Below are positions 8,745 through 22,758 of a stretch of DNA of 64,000 bases, piece after piece (position 1 is the stretch's first letter; each line of letters begins with the position of its first letter). Below the pieces are notes generated by a model. The model was not told where the DNA came from. It did not search any database and worked only from the letters and a program-made list of their open reading frames with translations. The stretch is from Gammaproteobacteria bacterium (GTDB lineage: Bacteria; Pseudomonadota; Gammaproteobacteria; Pseudomonadales; Halieaceae), in contig JANSYN010000016.1 in NCBI GenBank assembly GCA_024742415.1, positions 1-64,000 on the forward strand, in the 5' to 3' direction. The position numbers and the translations under genes were made by a program.

Positions 8745-9421
8745 GCAACGCCGAATGGGATGCGATCGTGATCACGATCGTGTTGGCATCTGTTACCACG
8801 GTTTTATTGCTGCTCATTGGTACGCCGCTCGCCTGGTGGCTGGCCAAGCGACGCACCGCGCTGTCGGCGGCGATTGAAGCCGTTGTTGCCTTGCCACTGA
8901 TCCTGCCGCCAACCGTTCTGGGTTTCTACCTGCTGTTGCTGTTTGCTCCCGACACCGCCGTTGGGCGCGCCTGGGAAGCACTGACCGGTTCGCAACTCGC
9001 CTTCAGCTTCAGTGCGCTGGTGATCGGCTCTGTTGTCTATTCACTGCCTTTTGTGGTGCAGCCGCTGCAAAATGCCTTCCAGCGCGTGCCCGCTGCGCTG
9101 CTGGACGCGTCTGCCAGCCTCGGCGCAACCCCGGCGGACCAGTTCCGCAGTATCGTACTGCCCCTGTCCCGGCGCAGCTTTGTCACTGCGGCCAGCCTGG
9201 GGTTTGCGCACACGGTGGGCGAGTTTGGGGTTGTGTTGATGATCGGGGGCAATATCCCGGGCGAGACCCAGGTGATTTCCATCGCCCTGTATGACTATGT
9301 CGAATCGCTGCAGTTTGACCAGGCGCATCGCATGGCGGGCGGACTGGTGGTGTTTTCAATGCTACTGCTGTTTTACATCTATCGCAGCAACGGCGCGGCG
9401 GCGTGGCGGGTCTCACGGTGA
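8735..9421 (+). CDS. modB: Molybdate ABC transporter permease
   Basis: The 228-residue inner-membrane protein has about five hydrophobic helices. The cytoplasmic loop contains DASASLGATPADQFRSIVLPLSR, in line with the EAA motif of ABC importer permeases (shown here split across LGATPADQF and SIVLPLSR). It forms the molybdate channel with ModA and ModC. The likely TTG start at 8735 lies inside the end of modA, and the gene ends inside modC, so all three are probably translationally coupled. Confidence 0.92.
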   Translation: MPLSNAEWDAIVITIVLASVTTVLLLLIGTPLAWWLAKRRTALSAAIEAVVALPLILPPTVLGFYLLLLFAPDTAVGRAWEALTGSQLAFSFSALVIGSVVYSLPFVVQPLQNAFQRVPAALLDASASLGATPADQFRSIVLPLSRRSFVTAASLGFAHTVGEFGVVLMIGGNIPGETQVISIALYDYVESLQFDQAHRMAGGLVVFSMLLLFYIYRSNGAAAWRVSR

Positions 9422-10509
9422 GTGACTTTACGCTGGCAATCGCCTGCCACGGGGAGCGCAACTTCCTGTTGGAGACGCACTGCGAGCTGCCTGCACGCGG
9501 CATTACGGCAATCTGCGGGCCCAGCGGCAGCGGCAAGACCACGCTGCTGGATTGCATCGCCGGCCTGCGCCAACCGCAGGCACACAGCACGATTATCTTC
9601 AGGAACACCACGTGGAATGCACAGGGCACATTCGTACCTCCCTGGCAGCGCGGGATAGGCTACGTATTCAGTGACGCACGCCTGTTTCCGCACCTGAGCG
9701 TGCGCGACAACCTACACTACGCGAAAACGCGCCAGTCAGCGCTTACGGTGCATAGCTTCGATACGGTATGCGAAGAGTTCGGCGTGACGCCGCTGCTGGA
9801 TATGGCACCGGACACCCTGTCGGCAGGCCAGCGGCAACGCGTCGCCATGGCACGGGCGCTGCTAGGCGGGCCGGGGCTGTTGCTTCTGGATGAACCCTTC
9901 GCGAACCTGGATTCCGCAGCCACCCGACACTGCCAGCGGGTACTGAAGCAGTTGGCGGTAGCGCAGGATCTGCCGATGCTGTACGTGAGCCACAATGTTG
10001 AAGAGGTCGCACAGCTTGCAGACTACCTTGTCTTCATGCGCGATGGTCGTATTGTTGACCAGGGCCCACTGCTGGAACTGAGCGGCAAACTCAACACGCA
10101 GCTGTCACGCGATGAAGACGCCGCTGCCATCGTCGAAGCAATCGTTGGCCAACACGACGCGGCCTTCGCATTGACCGAACTGCACCTTGAGGGCCAGCCG
10201 CTGCAGGTCAAGCTGCTGGCCGCCGCACCTGGCACCGCGTACCGCGTGCGCATTCCGGCCCGCGATGTGAGCATTTCGCGAACGCGCGCCGAAGACACCA
10301 GCATTCTCAACATTCTCCCGGTGGAAGTAGCTGGCATCGCCGCAGTGGACAACGCCAGGGTCATGCTGCAGCTGCGTATCGGGCAACAAGTGATCCTCGC
10401 GCGCATCACGCGAAAATCTGCCGCCACACTTAGCCTGGCTATAGGTGATAAGGTGTTCGCCCAAATCAAGAGCGCTGCCCTGTTGAGCGCGAGTGCGGCA
10501 ACACTATGA
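9403..10509 (+). CDS. modC: Molybdate ABC transporter ATPase with C-terminal Mop domain
   Basis: The 368-residue ATPase has Walker A GPSGSGKTT, signature LSAGQRQRVAMARAL and Walker B LLLLDEPF. A region of about 130 residues follows the ATPase and corresponds to the TOBE/Mop domain that senses molybdate in ModC. It powers ModB. The start is a GTG at 9403, or possibly one at 9418. The stop codon overlaps the srkA start as ATGA. Confidence 0.93.
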   Translation: MAGLTVSDFTLAIACHGERNFLLETHCELPARGITAICGPSGSGKTTLLDCIAGLRQPQAHSTIIFRNTTWNAQGTFVPPWQRGIGYVFSDARLFPHLSVRDNLHYAKTRQSALTVHSFDTVCEEFGVTPLLDMAPDTLSAGQRQRVAMARALLGGPGLLLLDEPFANLDSAATRHCQRVLKQLAVAQDLPMLYVSHNVEEVAQLADYLVFMRDGRIVDQGPLLELSGKLNTQLSRDEDAAAIVEAIVGQHDAAFALTELHLEGQPLQVKLLAAAPGTAYRVRIPARDVSISRTRAEDTSILNILPVEVAGIAAVDNARVMLQLRIGQQVILARITRKSAATLSLAIGDKVFAQIKSAALLSASAATL

Positions 10510-11486
10510 CTGAACACCCTTACGAACGACTGGGCCCCGACGCGGTCATAGCGGCAGTAGAGTCGCTGGGCTATCTCAGCGATGCGCGCTTGCTGGCCCT
10601 GAACAGCTACGAGAACCGCGTGTACCAGGTGGGCATAGAAGATCAGCTTCCGGTGATCGTGAAGTTCTATCGCCCGGAGCGGTGGAGCGATGAGCAGATC
10701 CTTGAAGAGCACAGCTTCAGCCATGAGCTGGTTGACGCAGACATTTCTGTCGTTGCGCCCCTAAAGAACGACGCTGGCCAGAGCCTGCACCGGTTCGAGG
10801 GGTTTCGCTTCGCCCTGTTCGAGCGCAGGGGCGGACACCCGCCCGAACTGGACAATTTTGACAACCTGCTGGTGTTGGGCAGAACACTGGGCCGCATCCA
10901 CACGGTGGGGCGCGCCAGTGCCTTTGCATCGCGCCCAACGATGTCATGCCAGAAGATGGTTGGCGACAGCCGCGAATTCCTGCTGGAAAACTTTATTCCG
11001 CAGGGGCTGGTCGCTGCCTACGAAACACTCACTGCTGACCTGTACAGCGCCGTTAAAGACATCTACAGCAGTGTTACAGATAACGATGTGCAGCGTGTGC
11101 ACGGTGACTGCCACATTGGCAACATCCTATGGCGTGACGACACCGCGCACTTTGTTGACCTCGATGACTGCTGCGCTGCGCCGGCGGTGCAGGATTTATG
11201 GATGTTTCTCAGCGGCAGTCACCATGAGCAGCAATTGCAGCTGGGCGAGTTACTGGAGGGCTATGCGGATTTCGCAGACTTTGACCCGCGACAGCTGCGC
11301 TGGATCGAGCCACTGCGCACGATGCGATTGATCAACTACAGCGCGTGGGTAGCCAGACGCTGGGCCGACCCGGCATTCCCCAGAAGTTTTACCTGGTTCA
11401 ACACAGAGCGCTACTGGTCGCAGCACATTCTTGAATTGCGTGAGCAGCTGTCAGCACTGCAGGAAGAGCCACTCACCATTGTCTGA
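10506..11486 (+). CDS. srkA: SrkA/YihE-type serine/threonine protein kinase
   Basis: The 326-residue aminoglycoside-phosphotransferase-fold kinase has the catalytic loop VHGDCHIGNI and the metal-binding segment FVDLDD. The N-terminus (ALNSYENRVYQV) matches the SrkA family, known as a stress-response kinase that counters programmed death in E. coli. It overlaps modC by four bases and is probably co-transcribed with the molybdate genes. I see no functional reason for that linkage. Confidence 0.9.
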   Translation: MTEHPYERLGPDAVIAAVESLGYLSDARLLALNSYENRVYQVGIEDQLPVIVKFYRPERWSDEQILEEHSFSHELVDADISVVAPLKNDAGQSLHRFEGFRFALFERRGGHPPELDNFDNLLVLGRTLGRIHTVGRASAFASRPTMSCQKMVGDSREFLLENFIPQGLVAAYETLTADLYSAVKDIYSSVTDNDVQRVHGDCHIGNILWRDDTAHFVDLDDCCAAPAVQDLWMFLSGSHHEQQLQLGELLEGYADFADFDPRQLRWIEPLRTMRLINYSAWVARRWADPAFPRSFTWFNTERYWSQHILELREQLSALQEEPLTIV

Positions 11487-11556
11487 CCATGCTGTAGTCA
11501 AACGGCTACCGCCCCGTGCCGAAAAAAATCGATCGCCGGCAAACTCACCGACGTTT

Positions 11557-12279
11557 TCAGGATTTTTTTGACGGCGGGTACAGTACCGACCATGCCCAGT
11601 TCAGAAAACTGTTGTCCTTGAGGACTTCGCGGTCTACCGCATCAAAAAAGTATTCCAGCGCTTGCGGATCACTGAAGTAATCCATGCGTGTGCCAAAGGT
11701 GCGGTCAGTGTCGAGCTCCTTGACCACCTTGGCGGGATTGCCGGCCACGACAACATTGGCCGGCACATCGTGCGTCACAACCGAACGCGCGGCTACCACG
11801 CTGTTCTCGCCAATGCTAACGCCCTTCAACACAGTGGCATGATCACCCAGCCATACGTTGTTGGCCAACCGCACCGGCTTGGGCTCATCGCGCTCCATAC
11901 GGTCATAAATGGTATGCCAGTCGCAATCGGTAATATAAGCGCCGTTGGCGAGCATGCAGCCGTCACCCAGCACGATCTCATCACTGGCGCTGATACGTGA
12001 GCCAGGGCTCATCAGGCAGGCATCGCCGATAGTGATTCGGCCTTCACCTTCTTTACGGCCCCAAACACCCAACTCAACGCGATTGCCTGGTTCGCCGATG
12101 GCGGTGAAACAGCGGCCAATGTTGATATTCGCGCCTGATATGCTCACGTACCAGGGCTTCATGATGGTGTGGTAGGGCCCGAGGCTTTCGCACTCTGGCG
12201 CGAGAAAATACTCGGCATACCAGCGGCGAAACTTCAGGTAGAGCCGTTTTACCCAGTACGGTCGCAGATCCTGACGCAT
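11557..12279 (-). CDS. Left-handed beta-helix (hexapeptide) acyltransferase
   Basis: This protein of about 240 residues contains successive hexapeptide turns. Examples are ITIGDACLMSPGSRIS, IVLGDGCMLANGAYIT and VWLGDHATVLKGVSIG, followed by VVAGNPAKVV, the classic end of WbbJ/LacA-type O-acetyltransferases. A His in CDWHTIYDR may be catalytic. The basic, aromatic N-terminus (KRLYLKFRRWYAEYF) suggests membrane contact. The acceptor is unknown; surface glycan or a small metabolite are both possible. ATG at 12279 is taken as start, with GTG at 12291 as an alternative. It is divergent from the TrmB-like gene. Confidence 0.8.
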   Translation of the reverse strand: MRQDLRPYWVKRLYLKFRRWYAEYFLAPECESLGPYHTIMKPWYVSISGANINIGRCFTAIGEPGNRVELGVWGRKEGEGRITIGDACLMSPGSRISASDEIVLGDGCMLANGAYITDCDWHTIYDRMERDEPKPVRLANNVWLGDHATVLKGVSIGENSVVAARSVVTHDVPANVVVAGNPAKVVKELDTDRTFGTRMDYFSDPQALEYFFDAVDREVLKDNSFLNWAWSVLYPPSKKS

Positions 12280-12323
12280 AAGGTTTCCCACTCGCTCTAT
12301 GGATAAACTGTAGTCCGGCCGCT

Positions 12324-13043
12324 ATGATCGCAGCCGCATCAGTGAACATCAACGGCTATTCTTGCGTGAACACCCCCGGCGACAGTTTCGGCAATTCACC
12401 CGTGATTCATTCCAACCAGAGGGGCGTGCACCCGCGGCTGGATGAAGTCGTGGCCAAACATCTTGCCACCCACCCACGCAAGGACATCAGCGAGCACAAC
12501 CTGCAGGCCTATCACTTGCTGCGAGAAAAACTGGCGGCAACCGGCAAACCACTCATCCTCGATTCGTTCTGCGGTACCGGGATGAGCACCGCACTCCTGG
12601 CCAACACACACCAGGACCACCTGGTTGTCGGCATCGATAAATCGGCGCAGCGCCTGCAGCGACGTACAACAAACCTGCCAGACAATGCGCTGCTGCTGCG
12701 CGCCGATTGCGAACCCCTTTGGCAGCTGTTGGTACGCGATGAAATACGGCTGCGCCGACACTGCCTTTTTTATCCCAACCCCTGGCCCAAGTCACAACAT
12801 CTGCGGCGGCGCATACACGGGCATCCCGCGTTTCGCTACCTTGTTGAACTCGGTGGCGTCGTGGAATTGAGAACCAACTGGCGGATTTACGTTGAAGAGT
12901 TCGCAACTGCCATGCACAGGGTGGATGTGCGCGGCGTGATCAGCCCAGTGCCGCCCGAAGACGCGCCTGTCAGCCTGTTCGAAAAAAAACTGCGCGCCAG
13001 CAAACACGCGCTATGGCGTTACAGCGGCAGCATCGCGCCGTGA
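12324..13043 (+). CDS. TrmB-like SAM-dependent methyltransferase
   Basis: This frame of about 239 residues has a SAM-binding motif I (LDSFCGTGMSTALLA) and an acidic loop VVGIDKS. The segment PNPWPKSQHLRRR resembles the DPWPK-KRHHKRR signature of tRNA (guanine-46 N7) methyltransferase TrmB. The Asp-to-Asn change in that signature and the short C-terminus suggest a divergent paralogue rather than the housekeeping TrmB, which I do not see here. The start is uncertain: ATG at 12324 could instead be part of a -10 box (TATGAT), with GTG codons at 12342 or 12366 as starts. Confidence 0.75.
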   Translation: MIAAASVNINGYSCVNTPGDSFGNSPVIHSNQRGVHPRLDEVVAKHLATHPRKDISEHNLQAYHLLREKLAATGKPLILDSFCGTGMSTALLANTHQDHLVVGIDKSAQRLQRRTTNLPDNALLLRADCEPLWQLLVRDEIRLRRHCLFYPNPWPKSQHLRRRIHGHPAFRYLVELGGVVELRTNWRIYVEEFATAMHRVDVRGVISPVPPEDAPVSLFEKKLRASKHALWRYSGSIAP

Positions 13044-13093
13044 CGAACACCATCGAATAGGCTACAGTTCCGGTCCATCGAAGGGGGAATACC

Positions 13094-13915
13094 ATGTCCG
13101 CAAACAGTATCGACCCGGTCTGGGAAGAAATTAGAACCCAGGCCAGTATGCATGCCCAGTCAGAGCCCATTCTGGCCAGCTTTCTGCACGCTACTATTCT
13201 GAACCACTCCCGGCTTGAACTGGCGCTGAGCTTTCACCTGGCAAGTCAGCTGGACAGCCCAACAGCGTCTTCCCTGCTTTTGCGAGAGGTCATGCTGGAA
13301 GCCATGGAGGGGGATGCAGCCTTTCACACAGCGGTGCGCGCTGACCTGTGCGCCGTGAAAGACAGGGATTCTGCCTGCAACGAGTTGTACCTGCCCTTCC
13401 TGTACTACAAGGGCTTTCATGCCTTGCAAACCCAGCGTGTTGCACACTGGTTGTGGAAACAGGGAAGACAGGCCCTTGCGCTGTTCTTCCAGAATCGCAT
13501 GTCTACCGTCTTTGCAGTTGATATCCACCCTGCCGCACGCATGGGCCATGGCATTATGCTGGATCACGCCACGGGGCTGGTAATCGGCGAGACTGCGGTT
13601 GTCGGCAACAACGTGTCTATCCTGCAGTCGGTGACGCTCGGCGGAACGGGCAAGGACGAGGGCGACCGTCACCCGAAGATCTGCGATGGCGTGCTGATCA
13701 GCGCCGGCGCAAAAATTCTGGGCAATATTCGCGTGGGTGAAGGGGCAAAAGTAGGCGCCGGTAGCGTGGTACTTGAAGACGTGCCACCGCACACCACGGT
13801 GGCTGGTGTTCCTGCGAAAGTCGTTGGGCGCCCATCCAGTGACCAGCCTGCGCTGGAAATGGATCACGGCTTTTCATGCACTGACGCCGATTCAGCGCAA
13901 CAGCAGTCACGCTAA
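13094..13915 (+). CDS. cysE: Serine O-acetyltransferase
   Basis: The 273-residue enzyme makes O-acetylserine for cysteine synthesis. It has the alpha-helical N-terminal domain of CysE and a left-handed beta-helix with FAVDIHPAARMGHGIMLDHA and the downstream VAGVPAKVVG end. The catalytic Asp-His pair lies in MLDHATG. The ATG at 13094 is preceded by AAGGGGGA. The gene lies 50 bp after the TrmB-like gene and converges on hemE with only 10 bp between stops. Confidence 0.95.
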   Translation: MSANSIDPVWEEIRTQASMHAQSEPILASFLHATILNHSRLELALSFHLASQLDSPTASSLLLREVMLEAMEGDAAFHTAVRADLCAVKDRDSACNELYLPFLYYKGFHALQTQRVAHWLWKQGRQALALFFQNRMSTVFAVDIHPAARMGHGIMLDHATGLVIGETAVVGNNVSILQSVTLGGTGKDEGDRHPKICDGVLISAGAKILGNIRVGEGAKVGAGSVVLEDVPPHTTVAGVPAKVVGRPSSDQPALEMDHGFSCTDADSAQQQSR

Positions 13916-13925
13916 CGCTGCGCAA

Positions 13926-14990
13926 CTACTGATGGTATTGCGGCGAAAGCTCATGCACCGCATCGACAAACGCCGTGACGTTGTCCGGGTTCACACCCGG
14001 CGTAATGCCGTGGCCGAGGTTAAAAACATGCCCGGTGCCATTGCCATAGCCTTGCAGTATTGTCGCTACTTCCTCGCGAATCCGCTGTGGTGTGGCATAC
14101 AACATCGCCGGGTCCATATTGCCTTGTAACGCAACGCGATCGCCGACGCGCGATCTTGCTGCGCCAATATCGGTCGTCCAGTCAAGGCCAACAGCGTGAG
14201 CGCCGCAATCGGCAATCGTTTCCAGCCATTGCCCACCACCTTTGGTAAACACAATCACCGGAACCGTCCTGCCATCGGCTTCTTCTGGTAGTGCGGCAAC
14301 AATGCGCTGCATGTATTGCAATGAAAACTCCTGGTACGCGGCGGCACTGAGACTGCCGCCCCAGGTGTCAAATATCTGCAATGCCTGCGCACCCGCACGC
14401 ACTTGTGCGGCTAGATAATCGGCCACGGCATCCGCCAACAGCCCAAGCAGCTGATGCATCAGCTCCGGCTTGTCATAGGCCATGGCTTTCACGCGGGCAA
14501 AATCCTTGGACGACCCCCCCTCAACCATATACGTGGCCAGCGTCCACGGGCTACCGGAAAACCCGATCAGCGGCACGCTACCATTCAACTCATGGCGTAT
14601 CGTGCGTACGGCGTTCATCACATAGCCCAGGTGATCATCAGACTTGATGTCGATCAGACCCTGCAGGTCTGCCTCGCTGCGCACGGTCTTGCGAAACCGG
14701 GGGCCTTCGCCTTCTTCAAAATACAGGCCCAAACCCATGGCATCCGGCACGGTGAGAATATCGGAAAAAAGAATTGCTGCGTCCATCGGGTAGCGGCGTA
14801 GTGGCTGCATGGTCACTTCGCAAGCCAGCTCTGCGTTCTTGCACAGATCAAGGAACGATCCGGCGTGCTGCCGGGTTGCCCGATACTCCGGCAGGTAACG
14901 GCCCGCCTGGCGCATCATCCAGATGGGCGTGCGGTCCACCGGTTGCCTTAACAACGCACGAAGTAGGCGATCATTCGCAAGCTCTGTCAT
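13926..14990 (-). CDS. hemE: Uroporphyrinogen decarboxylase
   Basis: The 354-residue enzyme decarboxylates the four acetate side chains of uroporphyrinogen III to coproporphyrinogen III in heme synthesis. The N-terminal signature [16 protein letters not shown] and the substrate-binding segment [10 protein letters not shown] are present. ATG at 14990 follows a good AGGGAGA site. It lies 46 bp downstream of gltD on the same strand, so read-through from gltBD is likely, an arrangement also seen in pseudomonads. Confidence 0.96.
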   Translation of the reverse strand: MTELANDRLLRALLRQPVDRTPIWMMRQAGRYLPEYRATRQHAGSFLDLCKNAELACEVTMQPLRRYPMDAAILFSDILTVPDAMGLGLYFEEGEGPRFRKTVRSEADLQGLIDIKSDDHLGYVMNAVRTIRHELNGSVPLIGFSGSPWTLATYMVEGGSSKDFARVKAMAYDKPELMHQLLGLLADAVADYLAAQVRAGAQALQIFDTWGGSLSAAAYQEFSLQYMQRIVAALPEEADGRTVPVIVFTKGGGQWLETIADCGAHAVGLDWTTDIGAARSRVGDRVALQGNMDPAMLYATPQRIREEVATILQGYGNGTGHVFNLGHGITPGVNPDNVTAFVDAVHELSPQYHQ

Positions 14991-15036
14991 TGCATTCTCC
15001 CTGATTTACCTTGCACGCTGTGCGTGCGGTGTACCG

Positions 15037-20921
<5,885 letters not shown>

Positions 20922-21005
20922 ACCAAGTCCAAAATTACGACGAAAAACAATAATTTACGATGAGGCGCCCCGCACTCAAGCGACGCTTGGGCGAAAAGGC
21001 TGCCT

Positions 21006-21034
21006 ATTTTACACAGATGCCCATGGGGGAACAA
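21006..21034 (-). promoter_or_regulatory. Candidate sigma70 promoter of gltBD
   Basis: On the minus strand: TTGTTC (21029-21034), 17-nt spacer, TAAAAT (21006-21011). It would give an 80-nt leader that contains a small inverted repeat CAAGC-GAC-GCTTG at 20977-20989. The -35 match is weak. Confidence 0.4.
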
Positions 21035-21054
21035 TGAGGCGAAAAGTGCGGTCT

Positions 21055-22131
21055 TTAGTGACCCTCGATCACGGCAGCAAGCTCTTTCTCTGTGACGTCG
21101 TCAACAATGATTGCCTCGCCCAGGGGCTTCAGCAAGACCAGTCGCAGACGGCCATCAATGACTTTTTTGTCGCGCCCCATAAGGTCAAGAAACGATGCCA
21201 CTGACATGTTCTGCGGGGGCGCATAAGGCAGTGACATCTGTTTGAGCAGTGCGACCAGGTCATCCACCTCACTGCGCTCCACCCAGCCGCGATCAGCCGA
21301 CAATGCCAGCGCCAGCGCCATGCCTGCCGCGACGGCCTCGCCGTGCAGCCACTGCCCATAACCCTGGTGTGTTTCTATCGCGTGACCGAAGGTGTGGCCA
21401 AGATTGAGAATGGCGCGAATACCGCCCTCACGCTCATCGGCCGCCACGACGTGCGCCTTGATTGCACAGCTGCGCTCAATCGCCTGGGCCAGGAGCGCCT
21501 CATCGCGTGACAGCAGCGGGCCCATGTTCTGCTGCAGCCAGCGATAAAAAGAGCGATCGCTGATCAGTCCGTACTTGACGACCTCGGCCAGGCCTGCGGC
21601 GAATTCGCGATCAGGCAACGTTCGCAGCGTTTCTATGTCAATGATGACCGCGCCCGGCTGGTAAAAAGCGCCAATCATGTTCTTGCCCAGCGGGTGATTC
21701 ACCGCCGTTTTACCACCCACCGATGAATCGACCTGAGCGAGCAAGGTGGTAGGAATCTGGATGAAGTTCACGCCGCGCTGATAAGCCGAGGCCGCAAACC
21801 CCGTGACATCACCAACAACACCGCCGCCCAGGGCGATGAACGTGGTGCTGCGATTATGCCTGTCGGCCATCACCTGGTCGAATATGGAAGCCAGCGTTTG
21901 CAGCGTTTTGTACTGCTCGCCATCGGGAAGTACAACCTCCGTAATCGCTGAGCACTGGCCCAGTGATTCACGCACCTTCTGCAGGTACAGCGGTGCTACC
22001 GTCTCGTTGGTCACTATCACGGCCTGCGAACCCGGCACGTGGCCGGACCACAGCTGTGCATCCGCCAGCAGCTGACGTCCAATATAAATAGGATAGCTGC
22101 GATCACCCAGATCGACAGACAAGCTGTGCAT
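21055..22131 (-). CDS. aroB: 3-dehydroquinate synthase
   Basis: The 358-residue NAD- and metal-dependent enzyme performs the second step of the shikimate pathway. The nucleotide-binding signature GGGVVGDVTGF and the metal-site region LNLGHTFGHAIE are intact. ATG at 22131 is preferred over an upstream TTG at 22143. It is the last gene of pilMNOPQ-aroK-aroB, an order widely conserved in gammaproteobacteria. The gap from aroK is 108 bp and could hold a separate promoter. Confidence 0.96.
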   Translation of the reverse strand: MHSLSVDLGDRSYPIYIGRQLLADAQLWSGHVPGSQAVIVTNETVAPLYLQKVRESLGQCSAITEVVLPDGEQYKTLQTLASIFDQVMADRHNRSTTFIALGGGVVGDVTGFAASAYQRGVNFIQIPTTLLAQVDSSVGGKTAVNHPLGKNMIGAFYQPGAVIIDIETLRTLPDREFAAGLAEVVKYGLISDRSFYRWLQQNMGPLLSRDEALLAQAIERSCAIKAHVVAADEREGGIRAILNLGHTFGHAIETHQGYGQWLHGEAVAAGMALALALSADRGWVERSEVDDLVALLKQMSLPYAPPQNMSVASFLDLMGRDKKVIDGRLRLVLLKPLGEAIIVDDVTEKELAAVIEGH

Positions 22132-22239
22132 CAGCGCAGACAAAGCACTTCCCCAGAAAGATGGCCGGAACAGGCCGCTATCATACCTTCGAGGTGGTCA
22201 GGAGGTCACCTGACAGATGACCGATCAAAAAACGCGGGT

Positions 22240-22758
22240 TTACAGTTCGCTCAGCTCTTTGACGAGCCGCTGGGCGACCGTGCGCGGACTGCATTGGTCG
22301 GTTTCAATGATATGGTCGGCGATTTCCCTGTACAAAGGATCCCTGAACGCCATGAGTTCACGCAGCGTCTGCTCCGGGTCGCCTTCCTGCAACAGGGGGC
22401 GCCGCCTGTCCTTACTGGTTCTGCGCACCTGTTCATCGATACTTGCGTACAGGTAAATGACAAATCCACGCGCTGCCAGAACACGACGATTCTCCGCGCG
22501 CATCACCACACCGCCACCTGTCGCCAGTACCACGCCTTCCCACTCTGTCATCTCTTCGATGACCTGTTGTTCACGATCGCGAAAACCTTCTTCGCCTTCA
22601 ACATCAAATATCCAGGGGATATCGGCGCCGGTGCGCGCCTCGATTTCTCCATCTGAATCGACAAAGCGCAACTTCAGGTGCTGGGCGAGGTGCTTGCCAA
22701 TGGTTGTCTTGCCGGCCCCCATGGGACCGACAAGAAATACTCTATGGAAGGACTGCAT
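22240..22758 (-). CDS. aroK: Shikimate kinase
   Basis: The 172-residue kinase phosphorylates the 3-hydroxyl of shikimate. Walker [12 protein letters not shown] is at residues 11-21, and [12 protein letters not shown] is the conserved shikimate-binding stretch. Its ATG directly follows the pilQ stop codon with no spacer, suggesting translational coupling to the pilus operon. Confidence 0.96.
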   Translation of the reverse strand: MQSFHRVFLVGPMGAGKTTIGKHLAQHLKLRFVDSDGEIEARTGADIPWIFDVEGEEGFRDREQQVIEEMTEWEGVVLATGGGVVMRAENRRVLAARGFVIYLYASIDEQVRRTSKDRRRPLLQEGDPEQTLRELMAFRDPLYREIADHIIETDQCSPRTVAQRLVKELSEL

